Source of the DNA: Croceicoccus gelatinilyticus | Lineage (GTDB): Bacteria; Pseudomonadota; Alphaproteobacteria; Sphingomonadales; Sphingomonadaceae | Direction: 5' to 3' | Assembly: GCF_018398395.1 (NCBI RefSeq) | Contig: NZ_JAHCBF010000006.1 | Coordinates: 1-64,000 of the forward strand | Length of the DNA: 64,000 nucleotides | Shown here: positions 7,349 to 15,291 of the stretch, piece after piece | Layout of the letters: each line of letters begins with the position of its first letter | Position numbering within the stretch: the stretch's first letter is position 1 | Translations under genes and position numbers: made by a program | The notes under the pieces: generated by a model | The model's input: only the letters and a program-made list of their open reading frames with translations | The model's database searches: none | Told to the model about the DNA's origin: nothing

Positions 7349-9853
7349 ATGAAGACCATGCTGCTTCGCAGTGCTGCGCTGATCGCTGTTGCGATCCCGG
7401 CCACTGCCCATGCCCAGTCGACCGGCTCTGTCGACTTCGAGGACGAAATCATCGTCACCGGCTTCCGCGTCGACAACGTCGGCGGCGTCGAAATTCCGGA
7501 TACCCCGAAGGCCAAGCAGGTCCTCGAGCAGGAAGTCATCCGTCGCCAGCGCCCCGGCCAGACTGTCAACGACATCGTCAACCTCGTCCCGGGCGTCAGC
7601 TTCCAGAACAACGACCCCTGGGGTTCGTCGGGCGGTGGCTTTACCGTTCGCGGCTTCGGCGCCGACCGCGTTTCGCAGACCCTCGACGGCCTGCCGCTGA
7701 ACGATTCGGGCAACTACGCGCTCTACACCAACCAGCAGGTCGACTCCGAAGTGCTGGAATCGGTCAACGTCAACCTCGGCACGACCGACGTCGACAGCCC
7801 GACCGCATCGGCTTCAGGCGGCACGATCAACATCCGTACCCGCGAACCGGGTGACGACATGGCGATCATGGCGACGATGACCTTCGGTGACGTGCTGGCC
7901 AAGAACGACTTCTCGGACAGCCTCTACACCCGCGGCTTCTTCATGTTCGACACCGGCGACATCACCGGTTCGGGCCTGAAGGCTTTCGGTTCGGCCAGCT
8001 ACACCACCTATGGCGTGCCCTACAATCCGTATGGCCGCGTCAACAAGACGCAGCTCAACGGCCGCATCTTCCAGGACCTGGGCGACAACGGCGACTTCGT
8101 GTCGGTTGCCGGTCACTGGAACCAGAACCGCAACAACTTCGCCGGTTCGGAAAGCCTGAGCGATCTGCTCGGCTACTACGACGGCACCTTCACCAAGGCT
8201 GACCGTTTCAACGTTTACGAAGGTTCGGGTGTCTATCCGTGCTCGGTCGGGACCGACGTTCTTGCCGTCGAAAGCGGCGATGCAACCGGTTCGCCGGGCG
8301 ACAGCGTCGACTATGACGACCGCAACGGTTGCGGCGCTGCATTCTACCGCCGTTACAACCCGTCGGACACGGGCAACATCCGCGGTTCGTCGCGCTTTAC
8401 GCTGGCCGACGGCCTCGTGTTCACGTTCGACCCGAGCTACCAGTATGTTAAGGCAAACGGTGGCGGCCCCGACGATCTTCGTGAATCGTTCTTCACCCCC
8501 TGGGGCGGCACGACCGGCCTGACCGGTGCGTTCAACGGCGGTTACTACTTCGGCCGTGACCTCAACGGCGACGGCGACATGGACGACGAAATCGCCGGTA
8601 ACGACCCCAGCCAGACCCGCACGAACCGTTACGGCGTCGTCGCGAACCTGATCTACGACCTGGCGCCCGAACACCGCGTGCGTCTGGCCTACACCTGGGA
8701 CCGTGCACGTCACCGCCAGACCGGTCAGATCACCTACATGAAGGGCAACGGCGAGATCAGCGACGTGTTCGCGATCGACAACCCGCTGCTCGACGTGAAC
8801 GGCCTGGAAGTGAACAAGCGTGACCGTCTGTCGTACGCGATCCTTCACCAGGTTTCGGGTGAATATCGTGGCCGCTTCCTCGAAGATCGTCTGACCACGG
8901 TCCTCGGTCTGCGTGCGCCGTTCTTCAAGCGCGAGCTGAACCAGAATTGCTACACGACCTCGATCAACGGCTTCGTCGACTGTCCGAACCCGGGTCAGGA
9001 CCTCAGCGAATACGAAGCGCTGAACCCGGACTACGCCCTCCCGCAGTCGCGTACCTACAAGTACGACAAGCTGCTCCCGAACCTCGGCTTCACGTTCGAG
9101 TTCGTCGACAGCGCGTCGGTCTTCGGTAACTACGCCAAGGGCCTCTCGGTCCCCGGCACGGACCCGCTGTACGACTCGCTCTACCTGGCCGACGACGACT
9201 TCGCGCGTCCGGTTCCGGAAACGACCGACAGCTTCGATCTCGGCTTCCGCTTCCAGCAGGGCAAGATCACCGCGCAGGTTGCTGGCTGGTACACCCGCTA
9301 CAACAACCGTCTCGCCACCGCGTTCGACCCGAATGCGAACAACGGCGAAGGTGCGTACGTCTATCGTAACCTCGGCCGTGTCGATAAGTACGGCGTCGAC
9401 GCCTCGATCGCTTTCCGTCCGACCAGCAACACGCTGCTCTATGTCTTCGGCTCGCTCAACGAATCGGAGATCAAGGACGACATCGTCACTGACGACGGTG
9501 TGCTGGCAACCGGTGGCAACACCGAATCGGGCGCTCCGAACTACTCGTTCGGTGCACGCGGCCAGATCGCGTTCGGCGACTTCGAACTGGGTGCCCAGGC
9601 GAAGCGTACCGGCAAGCGCTGGGTCAACGACCTCAACGAAGCCCGCACCCCGGCATACACGCTGGTCGACCTCGACGCTCGTTACACGATCGCCGAATTC
9701 CCGACCGGTGGTGACGTTGCGGTTCAGCTGAACATCACCAACCTGTTCGATGAATACTACATCGGCTACTTCGGTGGTTCGCTGGATGACTTCGGCTTTG
9801 CCCAGATCGGCGCACCGCGCGCCGGCAGCATCTCGCTGATCATCGGCTACTAA
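7349..9853 (+). CDS. TonB-dependent outer-membrane receptor
   Basis: An 834-residue outer-membrane beta-barrel transporter energised by TonB. Residues 1-22 are a signal peptide ending AHA, followed by a TonB-box-like DEIIVTGF. The plug domain spans about 40-160 (GFTVRGFGADRVSQTLDG), and the remainder is the barrel, ending in hydrophobic IIGY. The start at 7349 has AGGGA ten bases upstream. The ligand cannot be told from the sequence. The next gene encodes a secreted nuclease and the upstream genes a nucleoside transporter and an oxygenase, so a nucleic-acid-derived or metal ligand are both possible (inference). A strong terminator hairpin follows at 9907. Confidence 0.93.
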   Translation: MKTMLLRSAALIAVAIPATAHAQSTGSVDFEDEIIVTGFRVDNVGGVEIPDTPKAKQVLEQEVIRRQRPGQTVNDIVNLVPGVSFQNNDPWGSSGGGFTVRGFGADRVSQTLDGLPLNDSGNYALYTNQQVDSEVLESVNVNLGTTDVDSPTASASGGTINIRTREPGDDMAIMATMTFGDVLAKNDFSDSLYTRGFFMFDTGDITGSGLKAFGSASYTTYGVPYNPYGRVNKTQLNGRIFQDLGDNGDFVSVAGHWNQNRNNFAGSESLSDLLGYYDGTFTKADRFNVYEGSGVYPCSVGTDVLAVESGDATGSPGDSVDYDDRNGCGAAFYRRYNPSDTGNIRGSSRFTLADGLVFTFDPSYQYVKANGGGPDDLRESFFTPWGGTTGLTGAFNGGYYFGRDLNGDGDMDDEIAGNDPSQTRTNRYGVVANLIYDLAPEHRVRLAYTWDRARHRQTGQITYMKGNGEISDVFAIDNPLLDVNGLEVNKRDRLSYAILHQVSGEYRGRFLEDRLTTVLGLRAPFFKRELNQNCYTTSINGFVDCPNPGQDLSEYEALNPDYALPQSRTYKYDKLLPNLGFTFEFVDSASVFGNYAKGLSVPGTDPLYDSLYLADDDFARPVPETTDSFDLGFRFQQGKITAQVAGWYTRYNNRLATAFDPNANNGEGAYVYRNLGRVDKYGVDASIAFRPTSNTLLYVFGSLNESEIKDDIVTDDGVLATGGNTESGAPNYSFGARGQIAFGDFELGAQAKRTGKRWVNDLNEARTPAYTLVDLDARYTIAEFPTGGDVAVQLNITNLFDEYYIGYFGGSLDDFGFAQIGAPRAGSISLIIGY

Positions 9854-9906
9854 TCGAAGAGGGGCGGGCCTCGACGCATCGGGGCCCGGTCTGCAAGAAG
9901 TAATGG

Positions 9907-9946
9907 GGCGGCGGCATTCCACCGGGATGTCGCCGCCTTCGTGTTT
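9907..9946 (+). terminator. Rho-independent terminator after the TonB receptor
   Basis: A 14-bp stem (9907-9920 with 9924-9937, two or three G-T pairs) closes a three-base loop and is followed by TTCGTGTTT. It lies between the receptor and the nuclease genes and would end most receptor transcripts. A second hairpin just upstream (9865-9888) has no T tract. Confidence 0.65.
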
Positions 9947-9981
9947 GCGCACGGCGCGTGCGAAAGTTAGGAGCATCATCC

Positions 9982-10785
9982 ATGCGCAAGCCCATGATTC
10001 TCGCCGCAATCGGCCTCGCCCTTTCCCTGCCCACGACCGCCCATGCATGGGGCCAGCTTGGCCACCGCATCGTCGGCCAGATCGCGGCAGACAATATCGA
10101 CGGGCGGACTGCGGCGCACATCGCGCTCATCCTTGGCCATGGCGAAACGCTGGCCGAAGGCGCGACTTACCCGGACGAGCAGAAGTCCGATCCGTCCGAG
10201 TACTGGCAGAAGACGTCCTATCCCTGGCACTGGGTAACGGTGCCTGCTGGCGAGCACTATCACGACGTCGGTGCGCCGGAGGAAGGCGATGCCTACACCG
10301 CGCTCCGGAAATTCACCGCGACGCTGCGCGATCCCAAAGCTTCGCGTGAGGACAAGGCGCTGGCCCTGCGCTTTATCGTCCACATCGTCGGCGATCTTCA
10401 CCAACCGCTGCACAACGGCAACGGCACCGATCGCGGCGGCAACCAGTTCAAGCTGAAGTGGTTTGGGGACGATACCAACCTGCACTCGGTCTGGGATACG
10501 GCGCTGCTGGAAGGCAACGGCCTCTCCTTCACCGAATATTCGGACCGGCTGGAAGCGCACATGACCGATCAGGACAGGATCGTGTGGTGGGATGCCCGCC
10601 CCGAGACGTGGATGGCCGAAAGCATCGAACTGCGCGACCAGATCTATCCCGAAGGCGAAACGCCCTCGATCGGCTATTTCTACCAGTGGAAGTGGCGTCC
10701 GGTTGCCGAACACCGCCTCTCGCAGGGCGGGATCCGCCTTGCCGCCTATCTCGACTGGGTCTTCGCGGGCGAAGCTGCCGAATAA
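9982..10785 (+). CDS. S1/P1 family periplasmic nuclease
   Basis: A 267-residue zinc-dependent, single-strand-preferring nuclease of the S1/P1 family, probably periplasmic or secreted. The signal peptide ends AHA at 22, leaving Trp23 as the mature N-terminus; this free Trp is a metal ligand in the family. Other expected zinc ligands are visible: His29, His134 and Asp138 with His144 in FIVHIVGDLHQPLH, and His168/Asp172 (NLHSVWD). The start ATG at 9982 has TAGGAG eight bases upstream. It may release nucleotides that feed the upstream nucleoside transporter. It is directly convergent with nrsF. Confidence 0.93.
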   Translation: MRKPMILAAIGLALSLPTTAHAWGQLGHRIVGQIAADNIDGRTAAHIALILGHGETLAEGATYPDEQKSDPSEYWQKTSYPWHWVTVPAGEHYHDVGAPEEGDAYTALRKFTATLRDPKASREDKALALRFIVHIVGDLHQPLHNGNGTDRGGNQFKLKWFGDDTNLHSVWDTALLEGNGLSFTEYSDRLEAHMTDQDRIVWWDARPETWMAESIELRDQIYPEGETPSIGYFYQWKWRPVAEHRLSQGGIRLAAYLDWVFAGEAAE

Positions 10786-11424
10786 CTACCAGCGCATGTA
10801 TCGGGCGAGGACGAAGCGCCCGACCAGCGCCGCGACGATCACTGGCGCGGCGTGCCATAGGCCCAGGTGGATGACCGAGTTGAACGGGCACGACAGGCCA
10901 TAGGCCACCGTGCCCAGCGCGCCCGCGCCCGTGCCAAGCATCAGTCCGGCGCGTTCCGGCGATACCGGCGCGCCGCGCTTCAGCCAACGGAACTGCACCG
11001 AACCCGCGATCATCGCGGCGATCAGCCCGAACAACACGCAAAGCGGCTCGTCCCAGTGATAGGGCACTGGCCCCGCGTGCCCGGCCACTGCGGCGACGCC
11101 TGCCACGGGAATGACGGCGGCCATCACCATCGCCCAGCGCGGCCCGTCATGCTCTGCCCCCACGCGCGGCGAGGCCATCGCGACGACGGCGAGCGTGCAG
11201 GCGATGCCGAGCAGCAGGAGCAGCAGGTTCGTGACGACGAAAAAGGCCGAAAACTCGCCCTCCATCAGTCCCGACCGCGCGCCCAGCAGGACAAGCACGA
11301 CGGCGACGGTAACGACGAAGGCCGCCAGCGCCTGAGCGAGCCCGCGGCCCTTTCGCATCGGTTGGACAGGCGCGCTGTCTTCGGCAAGTTCGTCGATCAG
11401 CGATCGCATGTCGGGGGTATTCAT
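10786..11424 (-). CDS. nrsF: NrsF family anti-sigma factor (DUF1109), six-helix membrane protein
   Basis: A 212-residue inner-membrane protein with about six hydrophobic segments and a short cytoplasmic N-terminus. It matches the NrsF/DUF1109 family, which in Caulobacter holds the ECF factor SigF at the membrane until metal stress releases it. Cysteines in EPLCVLFG and GLSCPFNS fall in the region where the family carries conserved sensing cysteines. It starts one base after the sigma factor stop (TGA-G-ATG), the usual arrangement for an anti-sigma and its sigma. It is the last gene of the minus-strand bufferin operon. Confidence 0.9.
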   Translation of the reverse strand: MNTPDMRSLIDELAEDSAPVQPMRKGRGLAQALAAFVVTVAVVLVLLGARSGLMEGEFSAFFVVTNLLLLLLGIACTLAVVAMASPRVGAEHDGPRWAMVMAAVIPVAGVAAVAGHAGPVPYHWDEPLCVLFGLIAAMIAGSVQFRWLKRGAPVSPERAGLMLGTGAGALGTVAYGLSCPFNSVIHLGLWHAAPVIVAALVGRFVLARYMRW

Positions 11425-11425
11425 C

Positions 11426-11968
11426 TCAATTTGCCTTCTCGACGAGCGCGGACAGCTTTTTCAGCCCGCGATGTATGTTCACTTTGACCAGCGACTGGCT
11501 CTGTCCGGTCCTTTCGGATGCCTCGGCGATCGAGCACCCTTCGATCCGCACCAGTTCGATCACTTCGGCCTGCGCGGGGGCAAGCTGTTCGAACAGGCGG
11601 TCGAGGCTGACGCGCGCGATCACCACATCCTCGTCGCTTTCTTCGGCTGCGCTGTCCTCGTGCAGTTCGGACGTGCGGCCGCGATAGTCGGCGCGCAAGT
11701 GGTCCAGCCAGCGATAGCGCGCGATCGCCGCCAGCCACGGAAAGAACGCGCGCGCAGGATCATATGTCGCGCGCTTGGTGTGGAGCGAGACGAGCACGTC
11801 CTGCACGAGATCGTCGATGCGTTCGGGCGCGATGCGCCTGCGAAAATAGCGGCGCAGCCAGCGCGCGACTTCCTCCAGCAAGGCCGCATAGGCCCGCTTG
11901 TCGCCCGTCTGGGCCGCACGCATCAACCGCGCCAGAGTGGCCTCGTCCCCCGTCACGGGCGCGACCAT
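11426..11968 (-). CDS. sigF: ECF sigma factor, SigF type
   Basis: A 180-residue ECF sigma factor. Region 2 covers about 20-92 ([14 protein letters not shown], then [15 protein letters not shown]) and region 4 about 128-176, with a helix-turn-helix around [23 protein letters not shown]. An acidic linker ([11 protein letters not shown]) joins them. The start at 11968 overlaps the end of the DoxX gene by 16 bases; no clear ribosome site is seen, which fits coupling to the upstream gene. Because nrsF follows immediately and perfect SigF-type promoters flank the bufferin precursors, it probably drives this whole locus, including itself. Confidence 0.92.
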   Translation of the reverse strand: MVAPVTGDEATLARLMRAAQTGDKRAYAALLEEVARWLRRYFRRRIAPERIDDLVQDVLVSLHTKRATYDPARAFFPWLAAIARYRWLDHLRADYRGRTSELHEDSAAEESDEDVVIARVSLDRLFEQLAPAQAEVIELVRIEGCSIAEASERTGQSQSLVKVNIHRGLKKLSALVEKAN

Positions 11969-12411
11969 AGCGCGAGCGGCGCGTCGAGGGAAAACAGTCC
12001 TGCCCCGCGCGAGACAAGCACCAGCGCGAGCGCGGCCCAGATCACGTGCACCGTCCACCACGCTTCGGGATAGACGAAGATCTGGATCACCAGCGTCATG
12101 CCCAAGAGCGCCAGCGCCGACAGCCGCGTGGCAAGGCCCAGAACGATCAGGACCGGCAGGAAGAACTCGGCCAGCGTCGCCATCTGCGCGGCAAAGGCGG
12201 GGGGCAGGGGGACGGACGAATATTCGTATTCGAACAAGTAGCGGGTCGCGTCGCTGACTTGCAGCCACGTGCCTTCCACCACCTTGCTTCGCCCCGATCG
12301 CCAGAACACGCCGGCGAGCGCGACGCGCGCGAACAGCAGCGCAACGCCTTCCACCCAGCGCGAGCCGAGCAGGCGGGTCGCATCATGCCAGTGGCTTGCA
12401 ATCATCCGCAT
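11953..12411 (-). CDS. bufD: DoxX family membrane protein of the bufferin locus
   Basis: A 152-residue DoxX-family membrane protein with about four hydrophobic segments and the family features [13 protein letters not shown] and [13 protein letters not shown]. DoxX proteins are regular members of gold/copper-induced bufferin loci, where they are thought to support redox or quinone chemistry at the membrane; the exact role is unknown. The start at 12411 has AGGGGG eight bases upstream; an internal Met three codons on is possible. It lies 22 bases after bufA1 and overlaps sigF. Confidence 0.85.
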   Translation of the reverse strand: MRMIASHWHDATRLLGSRWVEGVALLFARVALAGVFWRSGRSKVVEGTWLQVSDATRYLFEYEYSSVPLPPAFAAQMATLAEFFLPVLIVLGLATRLSALALLGMTLVIQIFVYPEAWWTVHVIWAALALVLVSRGAGLFSLDAPLALWSRP

Positions 12412-12433
12412 CGCCTTTGCCCCCTTCGCCGGT

Positions 12434-12715
12434 TCAGCGCTTCACGGGCGTCAGCGAGCCCATGCCCTTGGGCGTCTTGATTGCGGTGCAGGTGCCTTTC
12501 TCGACCAGCTTCCACGCATTGCCCTGCCAGTCGCGGGTCGACGTTCCGGCACAGCTCGTGCCCGGCCCTGCGGCGCAGTCGTTCTGGCCTGCCTTGGCGA
12601 CACCATAGCACTTTTCCATTTTCGGTTCGGCGGCAGTGGCGGGGGCGGCAAGGCTGGCGGCGATGGCGCCGGTCAGCGCGGCACCGGCAAGCGCGGCAAG
12701 CGGGCGATTGGTCAT
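12434..12715 (-). CDS. bufA1: BufA1-type bufferin precursor (DUF2282)
   Basis: A 93-residue secreted peptide precursor of the DUF2282/BufA1 family. A Sec signal occupies about 1-29 (cleavage near ATAA), then a core with four cysteines at 36, 47, 55 and 76 in the family pattern [14 protein letters not shown], then TSCAG and KGTCTAIK. Family members are ribosomally made peptides whose cysteines are modified by the DUF692 enzyme BufB with BufC, and which bind copper or related metals in the periplasm. It is the first gene of the minus operon bufA1, bufD, sigF, nrsF and has its own SigF-type promoter 58 bases upstream. The modifying genes are on the other strand. Confidence 0.9.
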   Translation of the reverse strand: MTNRPLAALAGAALTGAIAASLAAPATAAEPKMEKCYGVAKAGQNDCAAGPGTSCAGTSTRDWQGNAWKLVEKGTCTAIKTPKGMGSLTPVKR

Positions 12716-12772
12716 GGGACGATGTTTCCTTCAGCTAGGGCCATCCGCGACATGCGGGACCTCGTGAGGGCC

Positions 12773-12799
12773 ATTCGTCCCGCCTCCCGCTGCGGTTAC
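12773..12799 (-). promoter_or_regulatory. SigF-type ECF promoter for bufA1 operon
   Basis: Read on the minus strand, GTAACC (12799-12794), 16 bases, then CGAAT (12777-12773). This equals the -35 and -10 pattern recalled for SigF of Caulobacter. The -10 box is 58 bases from the bufA1 ATG. It mirrors an identical element on the plus strand. Confidence 0.85.
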
Positions 12800-12834
12800 A
12801 GCGGCCCGAATAGCCTGCGAAATTTCAGGTGCGT

Positions 12835-12861
12835 GTAACCGGCCCAGCCGGCTCCCCGAAT
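12835..12861 (+). promoter_or_regulatory. SigF-type ECF promoter for bufA2-bufB-bufC
   Basis: GTAACC at 12835-12840, exactly 16 bases, then CGAAT at 12857-12861, 51 bases before the bufA2 ATG. Hexamer, spacer length and -10 box are the same as in the promoter on the other strand, so both operons should fire together under SigF. Confidence 0.87.
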
Positions 12862-12911
12862 GGACCCATGCCTGCCCGTTGCAGGCCACATCCAATTCGG
12901 GAGCTATCCAG

Positions 12912-13196
12912 ATGTCTCTATCCAACAAGACCGCCATCGCCGCAGCCGCAGCCAGCCTCGCCCTGTCGGTAACCGCCGCCTTTGCCGCCACGCCGCCCGA
13001 AGGCAGCACCGGCAAGGCACTGGGCAGCGAGGACACCGTGCATTGCTACGGCGTCAATTCGTGCAAGGGCACGGCCGACTGCAAGACCACCGCGCACGAA
13101 TGCAAGGGCATGAACGCCTGCAAGGGCCACGGCTTCAAGGCGATGAGCGCGGGCCAGTGCCTCACCAAGGGCGGCACGATCGGCGATCTGGGCTGA
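12912..13196 (+). CDS. bufA2: BufA2-type bufferin precursor, six cysteines
   Basis: A 94-residue secreted, Cys-rich peptide. The signal peptide covers about 1-26 (AAFA). The core has six cysteines at 45, 51, 57, 64, 70 and 83, in repeated C-K-G/C-K-T units (HCYGVNSCKGTADCKT, ECKGMNACKGHG). The pattern fits the BufA2 family of periplasmic bufferin metallophores and differs from BufA1. The start at 12912 has GGGAG nine bases upstream. It is followed by a strong hairpin-T terminator and then bufB and bufC. Metal binding and cysteine modification are inferred from the family. Confidence 0.88.
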   Translation: MSLSNKTAIAAAAASLALSVTAAFAATPPEGSTGKALGSEDTVHCYGVNSCKGTADCKTTAHECKGMNACKGHGFKAMSAGQCLTKGGTIGDLG

Positions 13197-13220
13197 TCCC
13201 CAACCGCTGATCAAATGCCC

Positions 13221-13272
13221 CGAAGCGGCCCGGTCTCCCGTCCCCCATCCGCCGGGCCGCTTCGTTTTTCTT
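13221..13272 (+). terminator. Strong hairpin between bufA2 and bufB
   Basis: A perfect 13-bp GC-rich stem (13221-13233 with 13252-13264), an 18-base loop, then TTTTTCTT. It has the form of an intrinsic terminator but sits inside the operon, 25 bases after bufA2 and before the bufB ribosome site (AGGAGG, 13274-13279). Probably only partial: most transcripts would stop after the peptide gene and a few read on into the enzymes. Confidence 0.85.
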
Positions 13273-13289
13273 CAGGAGGCGCACCACCC

Positions 13290-14126
13290 ATGACCACCAT
13301 CGAACCTTTCGGCGGCTATGGCCTCGGCCTGCGCCAACCGCACTACCGCGATTTTCTCGACAACGACGTGCCGGTCGATTTCGTCGAAGTGATCTCGGAA
13401 AATTTCATGGTCGACGGTGGCCGCCCGCTCGACGTTCTAGACGCGGTGCGGGAGAGACACGAAGTCGTGATGCACGGCGTCTCGCTCTCGCCCGGTTCGG
13501 CCCACGGGCTGGACATGGCCTATCTCGACCGCCTTTCAGCGCTGGTCGACAGGGTCGAGCCGCTGTGGGTTTCCGACCATTTGTGCTGGACCCGGTCGAG
13601 CGCGCACAACAGCCACGATCTCCTGCCCCTGCCGATGACGGCGGAGGCGCTGGATGTCGTCTGCGCCAATGTCCAGCGAACGCAGGACAAGTTGCGCCGC
13701 CGGATCCTGCTCGAAAACCCGTCGAGCTACATGACTTTCCCCGAGGACGAATTTGCCGAGTGGGATTTCCTGGCCGAAGTCGTGCGCCGCACCGGCTGCT
13801 ATCTCCTCCTCGACCTGAACAACGTCTTCGTCAGCGCGCACAACCACGGCTTTGCGCCCGCACGATATCTCGATGCCTTGCCGCTGGAGCGGGTGCGGCA
13901 GGTCCACCTCGCCGGGCATATGCCGGGCGAGATCCTGATCGACACGCATGACCGGGAAGTTTGCGACGGCGTCTGGTCCCTGCTTTCGGACGTCGCGCCA
14001 AGGCTGGGGCCCATTGCGCTAATGATCGAGCGTGACGACGCCATTCCGCCGCTGCCCGAACTGCTCGCGGAACTCGACATCGCGCGCGAGGTGGTGGAGC
14101 GCCGCCGCAGGGCGATAGCAGCATGA
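13290..14126 (+). CDS. bufB: DUF692 multinuclear iron oxidative enzyme (MNIO) BufB
   Basis: A 278-residue TIM-barrel of the DUF692/MNIO family, which uses two or three iron ions to rearrange cysteines in RiPP precursors, forming heterocycles. Likely iron ligands are visible: Glu37 (ISENF), His62 (MHG), Asp96-His97 (SDH), Glu142 (LEN), Asp175 (DLNN), His206 and His210 (HLAGH) and His220. The N-terminal GGYGLGLR motif is typical. The start at 13290 has AGGAGG ten bases upstream. It is coupled to bufC by an ATGA overlap. Its substrate should be BufA2 and perhaps also BufA1. Confidence 0.93.
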   Translation: MTTIEPFGGYGLGLRQPHYRDFLDNDVPVDFVEVISENFMVDGGRPLDVLDAVRERHEVVMHGVSLSPGSAHGLDMAYLDRLSALVDRVEPLWVSDHLCWTRSSAHNSHDLLPLPMTAEALDVVCANVQRTQDKLRRRILLENPSSYMTFPEDEFAEWDFLAEVVRRTGCYLLLDLNNVFVSAHNHGFAPARYLDALPLERVRQVHLAGHMPGEILIDTHDREVCDGVWSLLSDVAPRLGPIALMIERDDAIPPLPELLAELDIAREVVERRRRAIAA

Positions 14127-14899
14127 CGCTCGCCGCATTTCAGGACCGTTTCCTCGACGCGCTCCGCTGCGACGAGGCCGCTTTGCCCGTGGCATGGTCC
14201 GAACGCGAGGAGCGCGGTTTTGCGATCTATCGCAACGCCTATCGCACGCGGCTGGTCGAAGTGCTCGAAAATGCCTTTCCCCGCACGCGCCGCCTCGTCG
14301 GCGAGGATGCGTTCACGACCGCGGCGATCCATCACCTGATAGAGGAGCCGCCATCGAGCTGGACCATCGACGATGCGGGCCGAGGGTTCGACGTCACGCT
14401 CGCCGCCCTGTTCTCCGCCGACCCCGACGTTGCCGAATGCGCGTGGATCGAATGGGCGATGGGGCAGGCGCTCGTGGCGGCTGAGGGCACACCTCTCGAC
14501 GCCGCCGGTTTCGCGCAGGCCACCGCCCGGTTCGCAGACGAGGACTGGCACGCGATGCGCCTGTCCTTCGTGCCCGGTTTCGCCGTGCGCACCGTAACGC
14601 GAGAGTGGTCCGCGCTCTGGCCGATGCTGGGCGAGGGCGGTGACCTGGCTGCGGCACGAAGCGCACCCACCGTCGAGCCCGCGATGGGCGCCGTCGTCTG
14701 TCGCGAAGACCGCACGCCCGCGTTTCTGACGGTCGGACAACTGGAACTCGCTGCCCTGACGCAGATGACCGATGGCGCGACGTACGGCGCGATGTGCGAG
14801 GCACTCGTCCACGTGGCCGGCGAAGAAGCCGCGATCGCAGGGGCTGGCGGCTTGCTGGCCCGCTGGCTCAAAGAGGGCTGGATCGCAGCGGTATCCTAG
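14123..14899 (+). CDS. bufC: DUF2063 partner protein BufC
   Basis: A 258-residue protein with an N-terminal DUF2063 domain (about 1-95), recognised by FAIYRNAYRTRLVEVLENAFP, and a C-terminal winged-helix-like half (about 170-258). In the family this protein binds the precursor and presents it to the DUF692 enzyme, playing the part of a RiPP recognition element. Earlier databases call it a putative DNA-binding protein; its place directly after bufB with an ATGA overlap favours the RiPP partner role. No terminator is seen after it. Confidence 0.9.
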   Translation: MTLAAFQDRFLDALRCDEAALPVAWSEREERGFAIYRNAYRTRLVEVLENAFPRTRRLVGEDAFTTAAIHHLIEEPPSSWTIDDAGRGFDVTLAALFSADPDVAECAWIEWAMGQALVAAEGTPLDAAGFAQATARFADEDWHAMRLSFVPGFAVRTVTREWSALWPMLGEGGDLAAARSAPTVEPAMGAVVCREDRTPAFLTVGQLELAALTQMTDGATYGAMCEALVHVAGEEAAIAGAGGLLARWLKEGWIAAVS

Positions 14900-14974
14900 C
14901 CCGCCCCAGCTTCGCCATATTCGGGGCGGATAATGCCCGACAGGGTCGCGTTATCCGAACGTGGGGAGTTCGAG

Positions 14975-15229
14975 ATGCGTAAGGCAATAACAGCGCTGGC
15001 AGCAGCAGTCCTCATCATGGCGACACCAGCCATGGCGGGCGAGATCAACGGCAATGGCGGTCCGGCACAAGGGGCAAGCCATGCTTCCTCCGAATGCGCC
15101 TATTCAGGCCTCAACGACACGCCGTGGGACCCGATGGGCCTTGTCCAGACCTTCAAGACATTCTGGAACATCTTTGGCTTTATCATGCCGGGCGATGACT
15201 TCCATCCCGGACAGGCCTGCCGCGGATAG
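14975..15229 (+). CDS. Small secreted protein of unknown function
   Basis: An 84-residue protein with a clear signal peptide (about 1-21, ending AMA) and a mature part of some 60 residues with two cysteines (SECAYSG near the middle, GQACRG at the end) that could form a disulfide. It is rich in Asn, Gly, Trp and Phe. The start at 14975 has GGGGAG six bases upstream. It lies 75 bases after bufC on the same strand and could be read through with the bufferin genes, but it lacks bufferin-type cysteine repeats. I do not recognise the family. Confidence 0.7.
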   Translation: MRKAITALAAAVLIMATPAMAGEINGNGGPAQGASHASSECAYSGLNDTPWDPMGLVQTFKTFWNIFGFIMPGDDFHPGQACRG

Positions 15230-15291
15230 CAACGCGCCAAAACTTGAAAACCATGACCCGACCGCTGCGCTTTTCGCCAGCGGGCGGGAAG

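Noticed and set aside
9865-9888. 10-bp hairpin just after the TonB receptor
   Set aside because: No T tract follows; the hairpin at 9907 is the better terminator.
7814-10048. Long antisense frame across the TonB receptor
   Set aside because: Low-complexity Val/Arg/Glu composition typical of a shadow frame; the sense strand has signal peptide, plug and barrel.
15270-15290. Short inverted repeat CCGCT/AGCGG before the tRNA
   Set aside because: Only five base pairs with a long loop and no T-run.
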